In this document: piece by piece, positions 43,247 to 52,072 of the stretch | Layout of the letters: each line of letters opens with the position of its first letter | Position numbering within the stretch: the first letter of the stretch is position 1 | Source: Methylocapsa aurea | GTDB taxonomy: Bacteria; Pseudomonadota; Alphaproteobacteria; Rhizobiales; Beijerinckiaceae | Length of the DNA: 64,000 bases | NCBI RefSeq assembly: GCF_000746085.1 | Contig: NZ_JQKO01000011.1 | Location: forward strand, 99,026-163,025 | Direction: 5' to 3' | Translations under genes and position numbers: made by a program | The notes under the pieces: model-generated | What the model was told of the DNA's origin: nothing | Databases searched by the model: none | What the model saw: only the letters and a program-made list of their open reading frames with translations

Positions 43247-44569
43247 ATGAGCCATTCCGTTTCAATCTATTGCTCCCGTCTCGCGTTTCGTCTCGCCCTG
43301 ACGAGCGCAGCCGCCGGTTTGCTTGCGGGCTGCGCCAGCTCCGACCGTCTTGCCGATCCTTTCGGCAATCCTTTCCAGGCGACGGCGAGCGCCGTGGATC
43401 CGACGCCGACATCGAGCATTGCTCCCGCCGCGCCGGTCTCTCCCGTGCAGTCGCGCCCGCTCGCGGCGCCCAGCGCAAGCCCGTCGCCGCAGCCACAGCC
43501 CAGCTTTGCGCAACCAAATCCCGCACCCTCGAAATTCGCGCAATCGAGCCCACGGACGAGCGCCGGGGCGCCGTCAGGGCCGACAACGGCAGGCTGGACC
43601 GCCACGGGCGGATCGCCAATCACCGTCGCGCAGGGCGAGAACGCCGAAATCCTCTCACGACGCTACGGCATCCCAGTCGATGCGCTCGTTCGCACCAATG
43701 GTTTTAGCGCAGCCGCCCAGGTGCAGCCGGGCGCCCGCGTCGTCATCCCAGTCTACAATGCCTCTTTGGCCGCATCGAGCGCAGCGCCGGCTCCGGCCCC
43801 CGCGGCGGCGAGCCATGCCGCCAAGGTGAAAATCCTGACCGGCGCGGCGCCCGCGAGCAAGCTTGCATCCACAGTGGCGGCGCCCGAAAGAACGCCTCCA
43901 AAACCCGTGAAGGAGGCGGCGCAGCCCAAGCCGCCGGCCAAACTCGTCGCGGCGCATGGTCAAGACCAGACGAAGGAGCCGGTAAAGGAAGCCGCCAAGG
44001 GGCTCGCTAAGGAGCCTGTCAAGGAGCCGGCAAAGAATCTTGCGGTCGCGGCCAAGCCGCCGGTGGTCGCCGGCCAGCCGAAGGCCAAGCCGGAAACGGA
44101 GAAAGTCGCAAAAGTCGAGACGCCCGTCGCGGAGGCGAAAAAGCCGCCGCAGGAGGCCGCGAGCGCCCCGACCGAGGCCGTCAAGGCCAGCGCCGACGCC
44201 AATCCGGAATTTCGCTGGCCGGCGCGGGGACGCATCATCCAGGCCTTCAAGCCCGGCGGCAATGACGGGATCAATATAGCGGTTCCAGAGGGCACGTCCG
44301 TCAAGGCGGCCGAAAGCGGCGTCGTCGCTTACGCCGGAAGTGAATTGAAGGGCTATGGCAATTTGATCCTGATCCGCCATCCCAATGGCTTTGTGTCGGC
44401 CTATGCGAATAATGGCGACATCGAGGTCAAGCGCGGCGAGACGGTGAAGCGGGGCCAGACCATCGCGAAATCCGGGCAAAGCGGCAATGTCGCCTCGCCT
44501 CAGCTCCACTTCGAGCTGCGCAAAGGCGCGACGCCGGTCGATCCGACGCTCTATCTCGCGGGACTTTGA
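43247..44569 (+). CDS. nlpD: NlpD-like lipoprotein with LysM and degenerate LytM (M23) domain
   Basis: A 440-residue outer-membrane or periplasmic lipoprotein. The lipobox LLAGC ends the signal peptide (about residue 28). A LysM domain follows (ITVAQGENAEILSRRYGIPVD, NGFSAAAQVQPGARVVIP). A long Lys/Pro/Ala/Glu-rich spacer with KEPVKE repeats precedes the C-terminal LytM domain. The zinc ligands are lost: NDGINIA replaces the usual HxGxD segment and SPQLHFELR replaces HLHFE. That is the state of NlpD/EnvC proteins, which activate amidases rather than cut peptidoglycan. Context is surE-pcm-nlpD. Confidence 0.9.
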   Translation: MSHSVSIYCSRLAFRLALTSAAAGLLAGCASSDRLADPFGNPFQATASAVDPTPTSSIAPAAPVSPVQSRPLAAPSASPSPQPQPSFAQPNPAPSKFAQSSPRTSAGAPSGPTTAGWTATGGSPITVAQGENAEILSRRYGIPVDALVRTNGFSAAAQVQPGARVVIPVYNASLAASSAAPAPAPAAASHAAKVKILTGAAPASKLASTVAAPERTPPKPVKEAAQPKPPAKLVAAHGQDQTKEPVKEAAKGLAKEPVKEPAKNLAVAAKPPVVAGQPKAKPETEKVAKVETPVAEAKKPPQEAASAPTEAVKASADANPEFRWPARGRIIQAFKPGGNDGINIAVPEGTSVKAAESGVVAYAGSELKGYGNLILIRHPNGFVSAYANNGDIEVKRGETVKRGQTIAKSGQSGNVASPQLHFELRKGATPVDPTLYLAGL

Positions 44570-44600
44570 TCGGATCGGCCTCGCGTTTTTCCTGAAGGGA

Positions 44601-44623
44601 TCGATCGGAGGCCTTCCGATCGA
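44601..44623. terminator. Hairpin between convergent nlpD-like and yqhA-like genes
   Basis: TCGATCGGA and TCCGATCGA form a perfect 9-bp stem with a GGCCT loop, 31 bases after the nlpD-like stop. No T-tract follows. It may terminate or protect both convergent transcripts. Confidence 0.5.
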
Positions 44624-44681
44624 GAATTGCGCTGATGTGGCGTTCTCGCTGCGGCGTTGGGCTGGGACTCTTTCGCAGGTT

Positions 44682-45179
44682 TCAATGTTTCTCGGCTGTA
44701 AAGCGATCCGTCAGCGCCAGGAGGAACGCCGATACGACAAAAACAATATGAATCCCGGCATACCAATAAAGCTCGCGGTCCGGCGTGTTCCTGACGTCCA
44801 TGAAGGCGCGCAGCAATTGAATGGCGGAAATGGCGACGATTGACGACATCAGTTTCAGCTTCAAGCCGGTAAAGTCGATCTTGGCCATCCATTCCGGCCA
44901 GGATTTATGTTCGGCGGCGTCGATCTTCGAGACGAAATTCTCATATCCGGAAAAAATGACGAGGACGACGAGCGAGCCGGCGAAGGTCAGGTCGACGAGG
45001 GCGAGCACATCGAGGACCACGGAGGCTTCGCGCGCCTCCCAAAGATGGGGCGCGATTTCATAGATCATCTGCACCATCTTGACGAGGAGCGCGACCAGGC
45101 CGAGGGCAAGGGTCAGATAAAGCGGGGCGAGCAGCCACCGGCTCGCAAACAGGATTTTCTCGAGATATCGTTCGATCAT
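44682..45179 (-). CDS. YqhA-like (UPF0114) membrane protein
   Basis: A 165-residue integral membrane protein with four predicted helices. IERYLEKILFASRWLLAPLYLTL, LVIFSGYENFVSKID and FTGLKLKLMSSIVAISAIQLLRAFMD are the UPF0114 segments. The function is unknown. ATG 45179 is where similarity begins; the frame is open to 45227. It stands alone on the minus strand, converging on the nlpD-like gene. Confidence 0.87.
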   Translation of the reverse strand: MIERYLEKILFASRWLLAPLYLTLALGLVALLVKMVQMIYEIAPHLWEAREASVVLDVLALVDLTFAGSLVVLVIFSGYENFVSKIDAAEHKSWPEWMAKIDFTGLKLKLMSSIVAISAIQLLRAFMDVRNTPDRELYWYAGIHIVFVVSAFLLALTDRFTAEKH

Positions 45180-45400
45180 TAGAAGCGCTTTCTTGGCGAT
45201 TGCGTAAGTCCGCTCGATCGGCCGCATTTGGCGGCAATCTGCATGGCGACGACACCTAAGCGAAGTCCTCGCCAGGAGCCATTTGTTCTTGCATCATTGT
45301 TGTGTGAAAGTCCTTAGGCGCGGCATTCTGGCTTAGCCAATGTTTGGCGGCGATGAGCTCAAAAGCCTAATCGATTCAGGCGCAAGCCCTCTGGCCCGCG

Positions 45401-46192
45401 TCAATTCCCGGCCGCGAAAACGAGATAAAAGGCGATTTCGCTCAACTGCTGCGCGCCTCCGGCGACATCGCCGGTCTGGCCGCCGATCTGACGTTTGGCC
45501 AGTGCCGTGAAGGCAAGCGCGGCGCCGATCCCAGCAGCCGCGCCGGCCAGCGCTTTGCCAAGTCCGGCCCCTGCGATAATTGGAGTCAGCGCGAATAGGA
45601 TGGCAAGGCATGCGGCGGCGGCGAGCGCTTCCGGCTCGGGCTTTCCCGCGCAAAAGCCCGCGCCATCGTTGCGGGCTGGAGGAAGGAGCGCTTGGGGGAT
45701 GAGCGCGGCCGCGCGGGAGAGGGCCGCCGCGCCAATCAGCACGGCGCCCGCCAGAGCGAGCTTGTGCCCTGCCATGACCGTCAGGCTCGCCACGCGTAAA
45801 TAGAGCGCCAGCGCGAGCGCCAAAGCGCCAAATGCGCCGATTCGGCTGTCTCTCATGATTTCGAGCTTTCGCTCGGCGCTGGAGCCGCCCCCGAAGCCAT
45901 CGGCGCAATCGGCGAGGCCGTCCTCATGCAATGCGCCGCTGAGAAGCAGCAAGGCGCCGATGGCGAGCGGCGCCGCGATCAGCGGCGGCAAGCCGATGCT
46001 CGCGGCCATGGCGAGAACCCCCGCCGCCAGGGCTCCGAGCAAGGCGCCCGCCGCCGGAATCATTCGCACGGCGCGGGAAAAGCCCGCAAATGCATGCGGC
46101 GCGGGCTCGAAGGCGAGGATGGGGAGGGGAAGCCGCGTGGTGAAACGGAGGCAAATCAGAAGGTCGATGAGAAGCGACGAGCCAAGGCGCAT
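45401..46192 (-). CDS. cobS: Adenosylcobinamide-GDP ribazoletransferase (cobalamin synthase)
   Basis: A 263-residue inner-membrane enzyme joining adenosylcobinamide-GDP to alpha-ribazole in the last steps of cobalamin synthesis. LHEDGLADCADGFGGG and GGQTGDVAGGAQQLSEIAFYL are the family signatures; RFTTRLPLP near the N-terminus and about six hydrophobic helices also fit. cobT, which supplies alpha-ribazole phosphate, is 800 bases away on the other strand. No cobalamin riboswitch was recognised upstream. Confidence 0.93.
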   Translation of the reverse strand: MRLGSSLLIDLLICLRFTTRLPLPILAFEPAPHAFAGFSRAVRMIPAAGALLGALAAGVLAMAASIGLPPLIAAPLAIGALLLLSGALHEDGLADCADGFGGGSSAERKLEIMRDSRIGAFGALALALALYLRVASLTVMAGHKLALAGAVLIGAAALSRAAALIPQALLPPARNDGAGFCAGKPEPEALAAAACLAILFALTPIIAGAGLGKALAGAAAGIGAALAFTALAKRQIGGQTGDVAGGAQQLSEIAFYLVFAAGN

Positions 46193-46275
46193 CGCTTCTC
46201 ATCGGTTATTGGCGGGCCTTTGTCGAGACGTCCCGCAAGCGGATTGCGTCAAGACATTTGCTTGCCCGGCGCGCA

Positions 46276-46545
46276 TCAGTCCGCCGGCGCAGAGCCACGG
46301 TCGGGCTCACAGACCCAGCCTCGATAGAGATTGTCCGGGTCCGCCTTAATGCCGTTGTAGAAATTGCTACGGTCGTCTCTGACGCCGGAATAGCAACGGA
46401 CGCGCTTTGTCTCTGACGCCGAGGCGGAGCTCACGATCGAGTACGCCGCCGCCTGACCCAGGTTCGATATGCCGCTGGAGGCGGCAAAGCCGCAGGCCGT
46501 GGTGGCGAGAACGAGGCCGGCCGTGAGGAAAGAAAGCTTACGCAT
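46276..46545 (-). CDS. Small secreted protein of unknown function
   Basis: An 89-residue precursor with a clear signal peptide (MRKLSFLTAGLVLATTACGFA). The mature part is short and polar with two Cys (RVRCYSGVRDD and RGWVCEPDR) that could form a disulfide, and repeats of Asp, Arg and Tyr. I do not recognise a family. GGAG lies 9 bases before ATG 46545. An alternative start 15 bases upstream would disturb the signal peptide. It lies 83 bases upstream of cobS on the same strand, but relation to cobalamin synthesis is not implied. Confidence 0.65.
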   Translation of the reverse strand: MRKLSFLTAGLVLATTACGFAASSGISNLGQAAAYSIVSSASASETKRVRCYSGVRDDRSNFYNGIKADPDNLYRGWVCEPDRGSAPAD

Positions 46546-46991
46546 GATATTGGTCTCCAATCCAAGATCTGAGATTGAGACGTTTTCTCCCTATAAAGGT
46601 AAGATATGCTGTCATATGCTGCATTGCAATATAGCAAAAGCGAAACAGGCTGGGGCATCTCGCCGCGGACCAATTTTTGCGATTTTTGTTTCTGTATCGG
46701 CGCTAGAACACAGCCTCTGGAGGGGGCGTTCCACGCGGATCCCGGCGCCGGGGCTGGGCTTAGGTCCTGTCCTCCGGCGGCTCTTGCAAATGACAATATA
46801 GTCCTCCTTTGCTGCATTGCGATAGCGCGGGCTAAAAAACGCAACGCGGCGTCTCCGCTTGGCGCTCGCCCCGCACTTGATCCCCGAGCCTCGGAAAATC
46901 GGCGCGTCGAACCGGCCCCGGGGAAAAACACTGGCAACTTTGTCCTTGCCTGCTCTAAGTGATCTACCGCTCCTCCATTTTTCAGGTTTCG
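46546..46991. other. Divergent intergenic region before cobT
   Basis: 446 bases with no convincing gene. The left 100 bases are AT-rich and likely hold the promoter of the secreted-protein gene. TGCTGCATTGC occurs twice (46617 and 46810), each followed by an ATA/GATAGC block. No cobalamin riboswitch consensus was found. Confidence 0.5.
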
Positions 46992-48017
46992 ATGTCCGCA
47001 AAGGGATTGCCCTTCGACTCCCTCCGCGATCTTCTCGCGCTGATGCCCGAGGCGTCCGAAACCTCTGTTGCGGCGGTCCGCGCCCGTGACGCGCTATTGA
47101 CAAAACCGCAAGGCGCGCTTGGCCGGCTCGAAGAGATCGTCGCGTTTCTCGCCGCCTGGCAGGGCAAGCCCCAGCCGACGGTCGACCATCCCCTTGTCGC
47201 GGTCTTCGCTGCCAATCACGGCGTCGCGGCCAAGGGCGTGTCGGCCTATCCGGCCTCGGTCACCAGGTCCATGCTGGAGAATTTTTCCGCGGGCGGGGCC
47301 GCGATCAACCAGATCTGCGCAACCTACGGGATTGGTCTGAAGGTTTTTGAACTCGCGCTCGACATCCCGACCCAAGACATAACCCAGGCTCCGGCGCTTG
47401 GGGCGGCTGAGGCGGCGGCGACCTTCGCTTTCGGCATGGAGGCGATCGCCGGCGGCGTCGATCTTTTGTGCCTCGGCGAAATGGGGATCGGCAACACGAC
47501 CATCGCCGCCGCGATCTATCATGGCCTTTATGGCGGCGCGGCGGCCGATTGGGTTGGTCGCGGCGCCGGGGTGGATGATGCCGGCCTTGCGCGCAAAGTC
47601 GCGGCGGTCGAGGCGGCCATAGCGCTCCACAAGCCGCATCTCGCCGATCCTTTTGAGGTGATGCGCCGCCTCGGAGGGCGCGAGATCGCGGCGATGGCGG
47701 GGGCGATCCTGGCCGCGCGCCTGCAGCGGATCCCGGTCATCCTCGATGGCTATGTGGTCTGCGCCGCCGCCGCCATTCTCCATGCGCTGGATCCCACGTC
47801 GCTCGACCATTGCCTCGCCGCGCATGTTTCAGCCGAGGGCGCGCATGCCGAGGCGCTGCGCCGGCTCGGCAAGAAGCCGCTGCTTGATCTTGGCCTGCGG
47901 CTCGGCGAAGGCTCCGGAGCGGCCCTCGCCGTCGGGATCGTCAAGGCGGCGCTCGCCTGCCACGCGGATATGGCGACTTTTGCGCAGGCGGGCGTCGCGG
48001 GCCGGCTGGCGGAATAG
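46992..48017 (+). CDS. cobT: Nicotinate-nucleotide--dimethylbenzimidazole phosphoribosyltransferase
   Basis: A 341-residue enzyme making alpha-ribazole phosphate from nicotinate mononucleotide and dimethylbenzimidazole. KPQGALGRLEEI, AVFAANHGVAAKGVSAYP, CLGEMGIGNTTIAAA and the catalytic Glu in LRLGEGSGAALA are all present. The ATG at 46992 begins the conserved part; a start 33 bases upstream is possible. A 55-codon frame follows 93 bases later on the same strand. Confidence 0.95.
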   Translation: MSAKGLPFDSLRDLLALMPEASETSVAAVRARDALLTKPQGALGRLEEIVAFLAAWQGKPQPTVDHPLVAVFAANHGVAAKGVSAYPASVTRSMLENFSAGGAAINQICATYGIGLKVFELALDIPTQDITQAPALGAAEAAATFAFGMEAIAGGVDLLCLGEMGIGNTTIAAAIYHGLYGGAAADWVGRGAGVDDAGLARKVAAVEAAIALHKPHLADPFEVMRRLGGREIAAMAGAILAARLQRIPVILDGYVVCAAAAILHALDPTSLDHCLAAHVSAEGAHAEALRRLGKKPLLDLGLRLGEGSGAALAVGIVKAALACHADMATFAQAGVAGRLAE

Positions 48018-48110
48018 GATTTGCCTTGGTTGGAGGCGGCTCTATACAGGCCGCTTCTTGCCGCCGGCGCAAGATGGCGCGCCGGTGGCAAATAACGCGA
48101 AGGACAGAGG

Positions 48111-48278
48111 ATGACGGTCGCGCAATTGATCGAACGGCTGCGGGAAATGCCCGGCGAGGCCGTGGTGCTTCTCGAAGGCGACGGCGCCTTTGCCCGCGTC
48201 GCCGGGGTCGCTCTCGAAAAGAGCGTGACGGAGGGGCTGCCGGACGAAGTCATTCTTTCCACCGACGCCGAAGAATAG
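48111..48278 (+). CDS. 55-residue hypothetical protein downstream of cobT
   Basis: A short reading frame, MTVAQLIERLREMPGEAVVLLEG at its start split by function unknown, then RVAGVALEKSVTEGLPDEVIL, ending TAG at 48276-48278. AGGACAGAGG lies directly before the ATG. The pattern of an N-terminal helix followed by a predicted beta-hairpin (AVVLLEGDG, AFARVAGVALE) and acidic end looks like a real small domain. It is acidic, unlike random frames here, which are Arg-rich. It converges on the carboxypeptidase gene with 15 bases between. Confidence 0.6.
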   Translation: MTVAQLIERLREMPGEAVVLLEGDGAFARVAGVALEKSVTEGLPDEVILSTDAEE

Positions 48279-48293
48279 TCCCCTTCCCTGGGG

Positions 48294-49844
48294 CTACTTG
48301 CCCTCGATCAGCTTGCGCGCGTCCTCGCGCAGGGCGGCGCGGGGCTTGTCCTGAAGGTAGAGCATATGTCCGCCGCCATAGACCTTGAGCCGCAGGCGGT
48401 CCGGATCGCCCAAGGGCGGAACCTGATCCAACAGAAGCTTTGACGCGAAATAGGGGGTCACCTGGTCGGTCAGCCCATGCGCGACGAGCACGCGCAGATG
48501 CGGGTCGATCGCCATCGCCCGCTTGAGATCCCCAAGGGCCTCGGGGCGGCTCCGGCCGCTGCCCCAATCCCATTGCCGATTGACGTTTTCGTTGAGGATT
48601 TCGTAGCGGGCCTCGATGGGCCAGCCGAGGCGGTTTCCAGTGATGTCGGCCATCGCGCTGGCGAGCGGCGTCTTGAGCGCGTCGAGGACGGGATCGGAAT
48701 AGTCGCTCGAAGCCGAGTGGGGCGCCGGGTCGAAGCCGCTGATATTCGCGTCGTAAAGACTTGCGATCTTGCCGTCGGCGCGGCTGCGTTCGCGGGAGAA
48801 GCTCGCCATGTCGACCCGCCCGCCGAGTTGGCGCACGAGGGCCGGATCGAGGCCGGTGAAGCCCGCGACTTTTTCGCTGATTCGATTGAGCGCCTGCGCA
48901 TCGCGCTCTCCGCGCAGAAGATCGGCGAGATAGGGACCGGCGGCGTAAGCTTCGACATCGGCGAGGCGGGCGCGGCCATCGGCGCCGTTGAGGCTCCGCG
49001 CGGCGGCGGCTTGCGAGGGCAGCCTGGTCACGAAGGTCAGCGGATTATTGGCGCCCTCGAACCAGCCGAAGTCCAGGACCGGTGAAATCAGCACAAGGCC
49101 TGCGACGCCGATCCCTTCTTGATCCTGCAAGCGGCGGGCGAGCTTTGGCGCGCGAAAGCCGCCATAGCTTTCGCCGACGATGAATTTCGGGCTTTCGAGC
49201 CGTTTGTTCGCAACCAGCCATTTGCGGATCGTCACGGCGAGCGCGTCGATGTCGCCGCCGACCGAATAGAAATGGCGGCGCGCGTCCTCGCCCTTGGCCA
49301 AGATGCGGCTATAGCCGGCGCCGGGCGGATCGATGAAGACGAGGTCGGTGAAATCGAGCCAGGTCTCGGCATTGTCGATCGCGATCGGCGGCGCGGAGGG
49401 CGATTGCGGCGCGCCATCGAGCGGCAGCCGCCACGGTCCCAATGCGCCAAGGTCGAGCCAGGCCGAGCCCGCGCCGGGCCCGCCATTGATGGCGAAGGCG
49501 ACAGGGCGTTTGGCCGGATCGGCGCCCTCTAAGAGAAACGCGAGCGCGCCGATGTCGGCTTGCGGCGTCCCATTCTGCCCATCGCTCAGCCGGATCGCGC
49601 CGGCGATTGCCTTGAAGCGAAGGTTGCGTCCGGGAAGATCGAGCGAATGGGATGTCGTCGCGGCTGGCGGCAGCGGATTGGGCGGGGTCGTCGCCGGCGT
49701 CTGCGTGGGCTCCGCCGCTTCGGGTTTGGCCGGCGCGGGCGGCTCCAGCGCTGTCGCGGGCGCGATGGCGGCGCAGCCGAAAAGAATTGCCGCCAGCATG
49801 GATTTCCAATTGCCGGGCGTCGCTGTCATGGATCGAGAGGCCAC
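48294..49844 (-). CDS. S10-family serine carboxypeptidase-like protein
   Basis: A 516-residue exported peptidase. A signal peptide (MLAAILFGCAAIAPATALE after a short basic start) is followed by a Pro/Ala/Thr-rich linker and the alpha/beta-hydrolase domain. NGGPGAGSAWL is the oxyanion-loop region; the triad is Ser in VGESYGGFR, Asp in HGLTDQVTPY and His in GGGHMLY. GTG 49844 has AAGGAG 10 bases upstream; ATG 49829 is an alternative. Bacterial S10 enzymes trim C-terminal residues of peptides in the periplasm. A family A repeat lies upstream. Confidence 0.88.
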   Translation of the reverse strand: MASRSMTATPGNWKSMLAAILFGCAAIAPATALEPPAPAKPEAAEPTQTPATTPPNPLPPAATTSHSLDLPGRNLRFKAIAGAIRLSDGQNGTPQADIGALAFLLEGADPAKRPVAFAINGGPGAGSAWLDLGALGPWRLPLDGAPQSPSAPPIAIDNAETWLDFTDLVFIDPPGAGYSRILAKGEDARRHFYSVGGDIDALAVTIRKWLVANKRLESPKFIVGESYGGFRAPKLARRLQDQEGIGVAGLVLISPVLDFGWFEGANNPLTFVTRLPSQAAAARSLNGADGRARLADVEAYAAGPYLADLLRGERDAQALNRISEKVAGFTGLDPALVRQLGGRVDMASFSRERSRADGKIASLYDANISGFDPAPHSASSDYSDPVLDALKTPLASAMADITGNRLGWPIEARYEILNENVNRQWDWGSGRSRPEALGDLKRAMAIDPHLRVLVAHGLTDQVTPYFASKLLLDQVPPLGDPDRLRLKVYGGGHMLYLQDKPRAALREDARKLIEGK

Positions 49845-49885
49845 GCGTGCTGATCTCCTTCGGAAATTGGATATATTGTCCGCAT

Positions 49886-50025
49886 TAGAGCATGTCCCGA
49901 AAAGGTTGCTCGACTTTTTCGATATTGAGACATCGAATATATCCGATGTCTCACATGCTCCAACTCTTTGAATTTGAGCGATTCCTTTTCGATCACGTGA
50001 TTCTGCGCAATCGGGAAGCGCTCTA
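49886..50025 (+). repeat. Interspersed repeat family A, copy 6 (long form)
   Basis: TAGAGCATGTCCCGAAAAGG to GGGAAGCGCTCTA. It contains the same extra palindromic insert as copy 2 (GAGACATCG ... CGATGTCTC), here with perfect 9-bp arms. Confidence 0.87.
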
Positions 50026-50105
50026 ACAGACGGTTCGGCAAATGGCTTTGCACAAAGCGGTGATGGGGAAGGATCCGCAGGCTCCTCGAACTTCCCGTTT
50101 GAGGG

Positions 50106-51653
50106 TCACGCCGCCGAGCGGGTCTTGCGCCGGGCCTTTGCCGCGAAAGCGTCGGGCTCGGCGATCGGCGCGGCGTCCATAACCCGCTCAGGCGGGAAGA
50201 TCACAATGACTTCGGTGCCCTCGCGAAGTTTGGACTTCAAGGTGAAGCTGCCGCCGTGGAGCTCGACAAGGCCTTTGACGATCGGCAGGCCGAGGCCGGA
50301 GCCCTCGTCGGCGTTTTTTTGGGCGAGCGTGCCGCGGCCGAAGGAAGACATGACGATCGGAATTTCCTCTTCGGGTATCCCAGGGCCGCTGTCGCGCACC
50401 GCGAAATATTGGCCCCCGCTCGAGGTCCAGCCGATCTTGATCGTGATCTTTCCGCCTGGCGGCGTGAACTTGATCGCGTTGGACAGAAGATTCAACGTCA
50501 CCTGACGGACCGCGCGTTCATCGGCCCAAAGTCGAGGCAAGGTGGGCTCCACGGCCTCCTCGATGTCGATATTGCGCTTCTTGGCGCGCAGGCTCAGCAG
50601 ATGGCGGCAATCCTCGACGATATGGGGGAGCGCGACGGGCTCCTCCTTGAGGTCGAAGCGCCCAGCCTCGATTCGCGACAGATCGAGGATTTCATTGATC
50701 AGCATCAACAGATGCTGGCCGCTCGAATGGATGTCGGTCGAATATTCCTTATAGGAAGCTATGATGTGCGAACCGAACAATTCGCCTTTCATGACTTCGG
50801 AGAAGCCGAGAATGGCGTTGAGCGGCGTGCGCAATTCATGGCTCATCGTGGCGAGAAAACGGGATTTGGCGAGGTTTGCTTCCTCGGCGCGGCGGCGCGC
50901 CAGATCGCTATTGGCCTTGGACTGTTCGAGCTCGGCGATCAATTCGTCTTTTTCGGCCTGAAACGAGAGCGCTTCGAGCGAGGCCGCATGCAGCTTCCTC
51001 GCAAGATGCATGAAATAGAGCAGAGTTCCGCAGGCGACGGCGACAAGCGGCAAGGTTCCGTCCGAGAGGCTCGCCGGCCGCATGACAATGAGGATGGTCA
51101 GAGCCACCGGGGTCAAGCCTGCCTGCGCCGCTGCGGGAATCGATGCGGTGATGGTCGCGTTCATGGCGGCGACCAGCAACAGCATGACGAGGACGCAAGC
51201 GCGCGCGGCGGGATCCGCCGGGTGGCTGATGAGGCAAATAAGGATCGCCCATGCGACGCCCTGGACCATCTCGGCGATGACGAAATTTCGGCGCCAACGA
51301 TCGACGTCAATGCTGGCGTCGGGCGCGTTCAGGAATTTGCCGGCGAGCCGGTGCCCCAAACTTAATGCGGCGATATTTGCGCAGAGCCAAATCAGGACGG
51401 CGTCGAGGGGAACCCAGGCGACCGCAATCGCAGCGGCGACTCCGCTGAGGATGGCCATGGCGGAGCCGGACGCGCGCCGTCCCTTGGCGAAAAGCCGCAA
51501 CAATGCAATATCGAAATCGCGATGCCCAGAACCCGACCGGCTCAGCTTTTCCCGCGCCTTGCGAAGGGCGATGGCGAGGCTGCTGGGTTTCGCCGCGATC
51601 CTCGGATCCGCCGCCCTCCGGCCTGCGATCATTTCTGCGGTGACTTCTGTCAT
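50106..51653 (-). CDS. PleC/DivJ-class sensor histidine kinase
   Basis: A 515-residue membrane kinase. After a basic N-terminus come about five hydrophobic helices, then a coiled-coil (QAEKDELIAELEQSKANSD), a HisKA domain with phospho-acceptor His in TMSHELRTPLNAILGFSEVM, and an HATPase domain (LNLLSNAIKFTPPGG, DSGPGIPEEE, GSGLGLPIV). The H-box is that of the PleC/DivJ/PdhS group. There is no PAS domain, unlike the kinase at 22790. No response regulator gene is adjacent. Start uncertain: ATG 51653 is given, but the frame is open to GTG 51734. Confidence 0.83.
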   Translation of the reverse strand: MTEVTAEMIAGRRAADPRIAAKPSSLAIALRKAREKLSRSGSGHRDFDIALLRLFAKGRRASGSAMAILSGVAAAIAVAWVPLDAVLIWLCANIAALSLGHRLAGKFLNAPDASIDVDRWRRNFVIAEMVQGVAWAILICLISHPADPAARACVLVMLLLVAAMNATITASIPAAAQAGLTPVALTILIVMRPASLSDGTLPLVAVACGTLLYFMHLARKLHAASLEALSFQAEKDELIAELEQSKANSDLARRRAEEANLAKSRFLATMSHELRTPLNAILGFSEVMKGELFGSHIIASYKEYSTDIHSSGQHLLMLINEILDLSRIEAGRFDLKEEPVALPHIVEDCRHLLSLRAKKRNIDIEEAVEPTLPRLWADERAVRQVTLNLLSNAIKFTPPGGKITIKIGWTSSGGQYFAVRDSGPGIPEEEIPIVMSSFGRGTLAQKNADEGSGLGLPIVKGLVELHGGSFTLKSKLREGTEVIVIFPPERVMDAAPIAEPDAFAAKARRKTRSAA

Positions 51654-51990
51654 CCTTTGGAAGACCCGCTCAATTCTCGCGTCAATGGAAAGATTTCGTG
51701 GACGATGCCCGAAAAAGATTAATGACAGCCTCACGCGATCGGCTGAATTGATCGCATCCGAGGCGGACCCGAGGCTGACCGGCGCTGTTTGGGTTCGACC
51801 GAAAGGCGATGCGCCGCCGCCAGCCGGGCCGCTGCTCCCGCGGGCTCATTCGGGACCCGTCGCGCCGTCGCGCCGACCTGTCTCAAAAGCAAACAAGAAA
51901 CGCTGTAAGAGTTTGTTTTATCCCGTTGTTGTCACGAGAATCGGCATCCGTTCCGCGTATCGGCGCTTGCGCCATCGCCTATCAATTGAA

Positions 51991-52004
51991 TGTGTGCGGA
52001 CGCA
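51991..52004. promoter_or_regulatory. Inverted repeat TGTGCG-GA-CGCACA
   Basis: Perfect 6-bp arms around two bases, about 340 bases upstream of the kinase start and within the long gap. It could be an operator; no regulator is indicated. Confidence 0.3.
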
Positions 52005-52072
52005 CATAGCGAACCGCGCAGGCGGTCTAATCGATGTCCCGCCGCACCTGCCGATTTTCCAAGAAACGCAGC

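Noticed and set aside
46546..46991. Cobalamin riboswitch between cobT and the genes upstream of cobS
   Set aside because: I could not find the conserved B12-box or the expected helices on either strand. A covariance search would settle it.
48026..48388. 120-codon plus-strand frame across the cobT downstream region
   Set aside because: Arg-rich, overlaps the better-supported 55-codon frame and the end of the carboxypeptidase gene.
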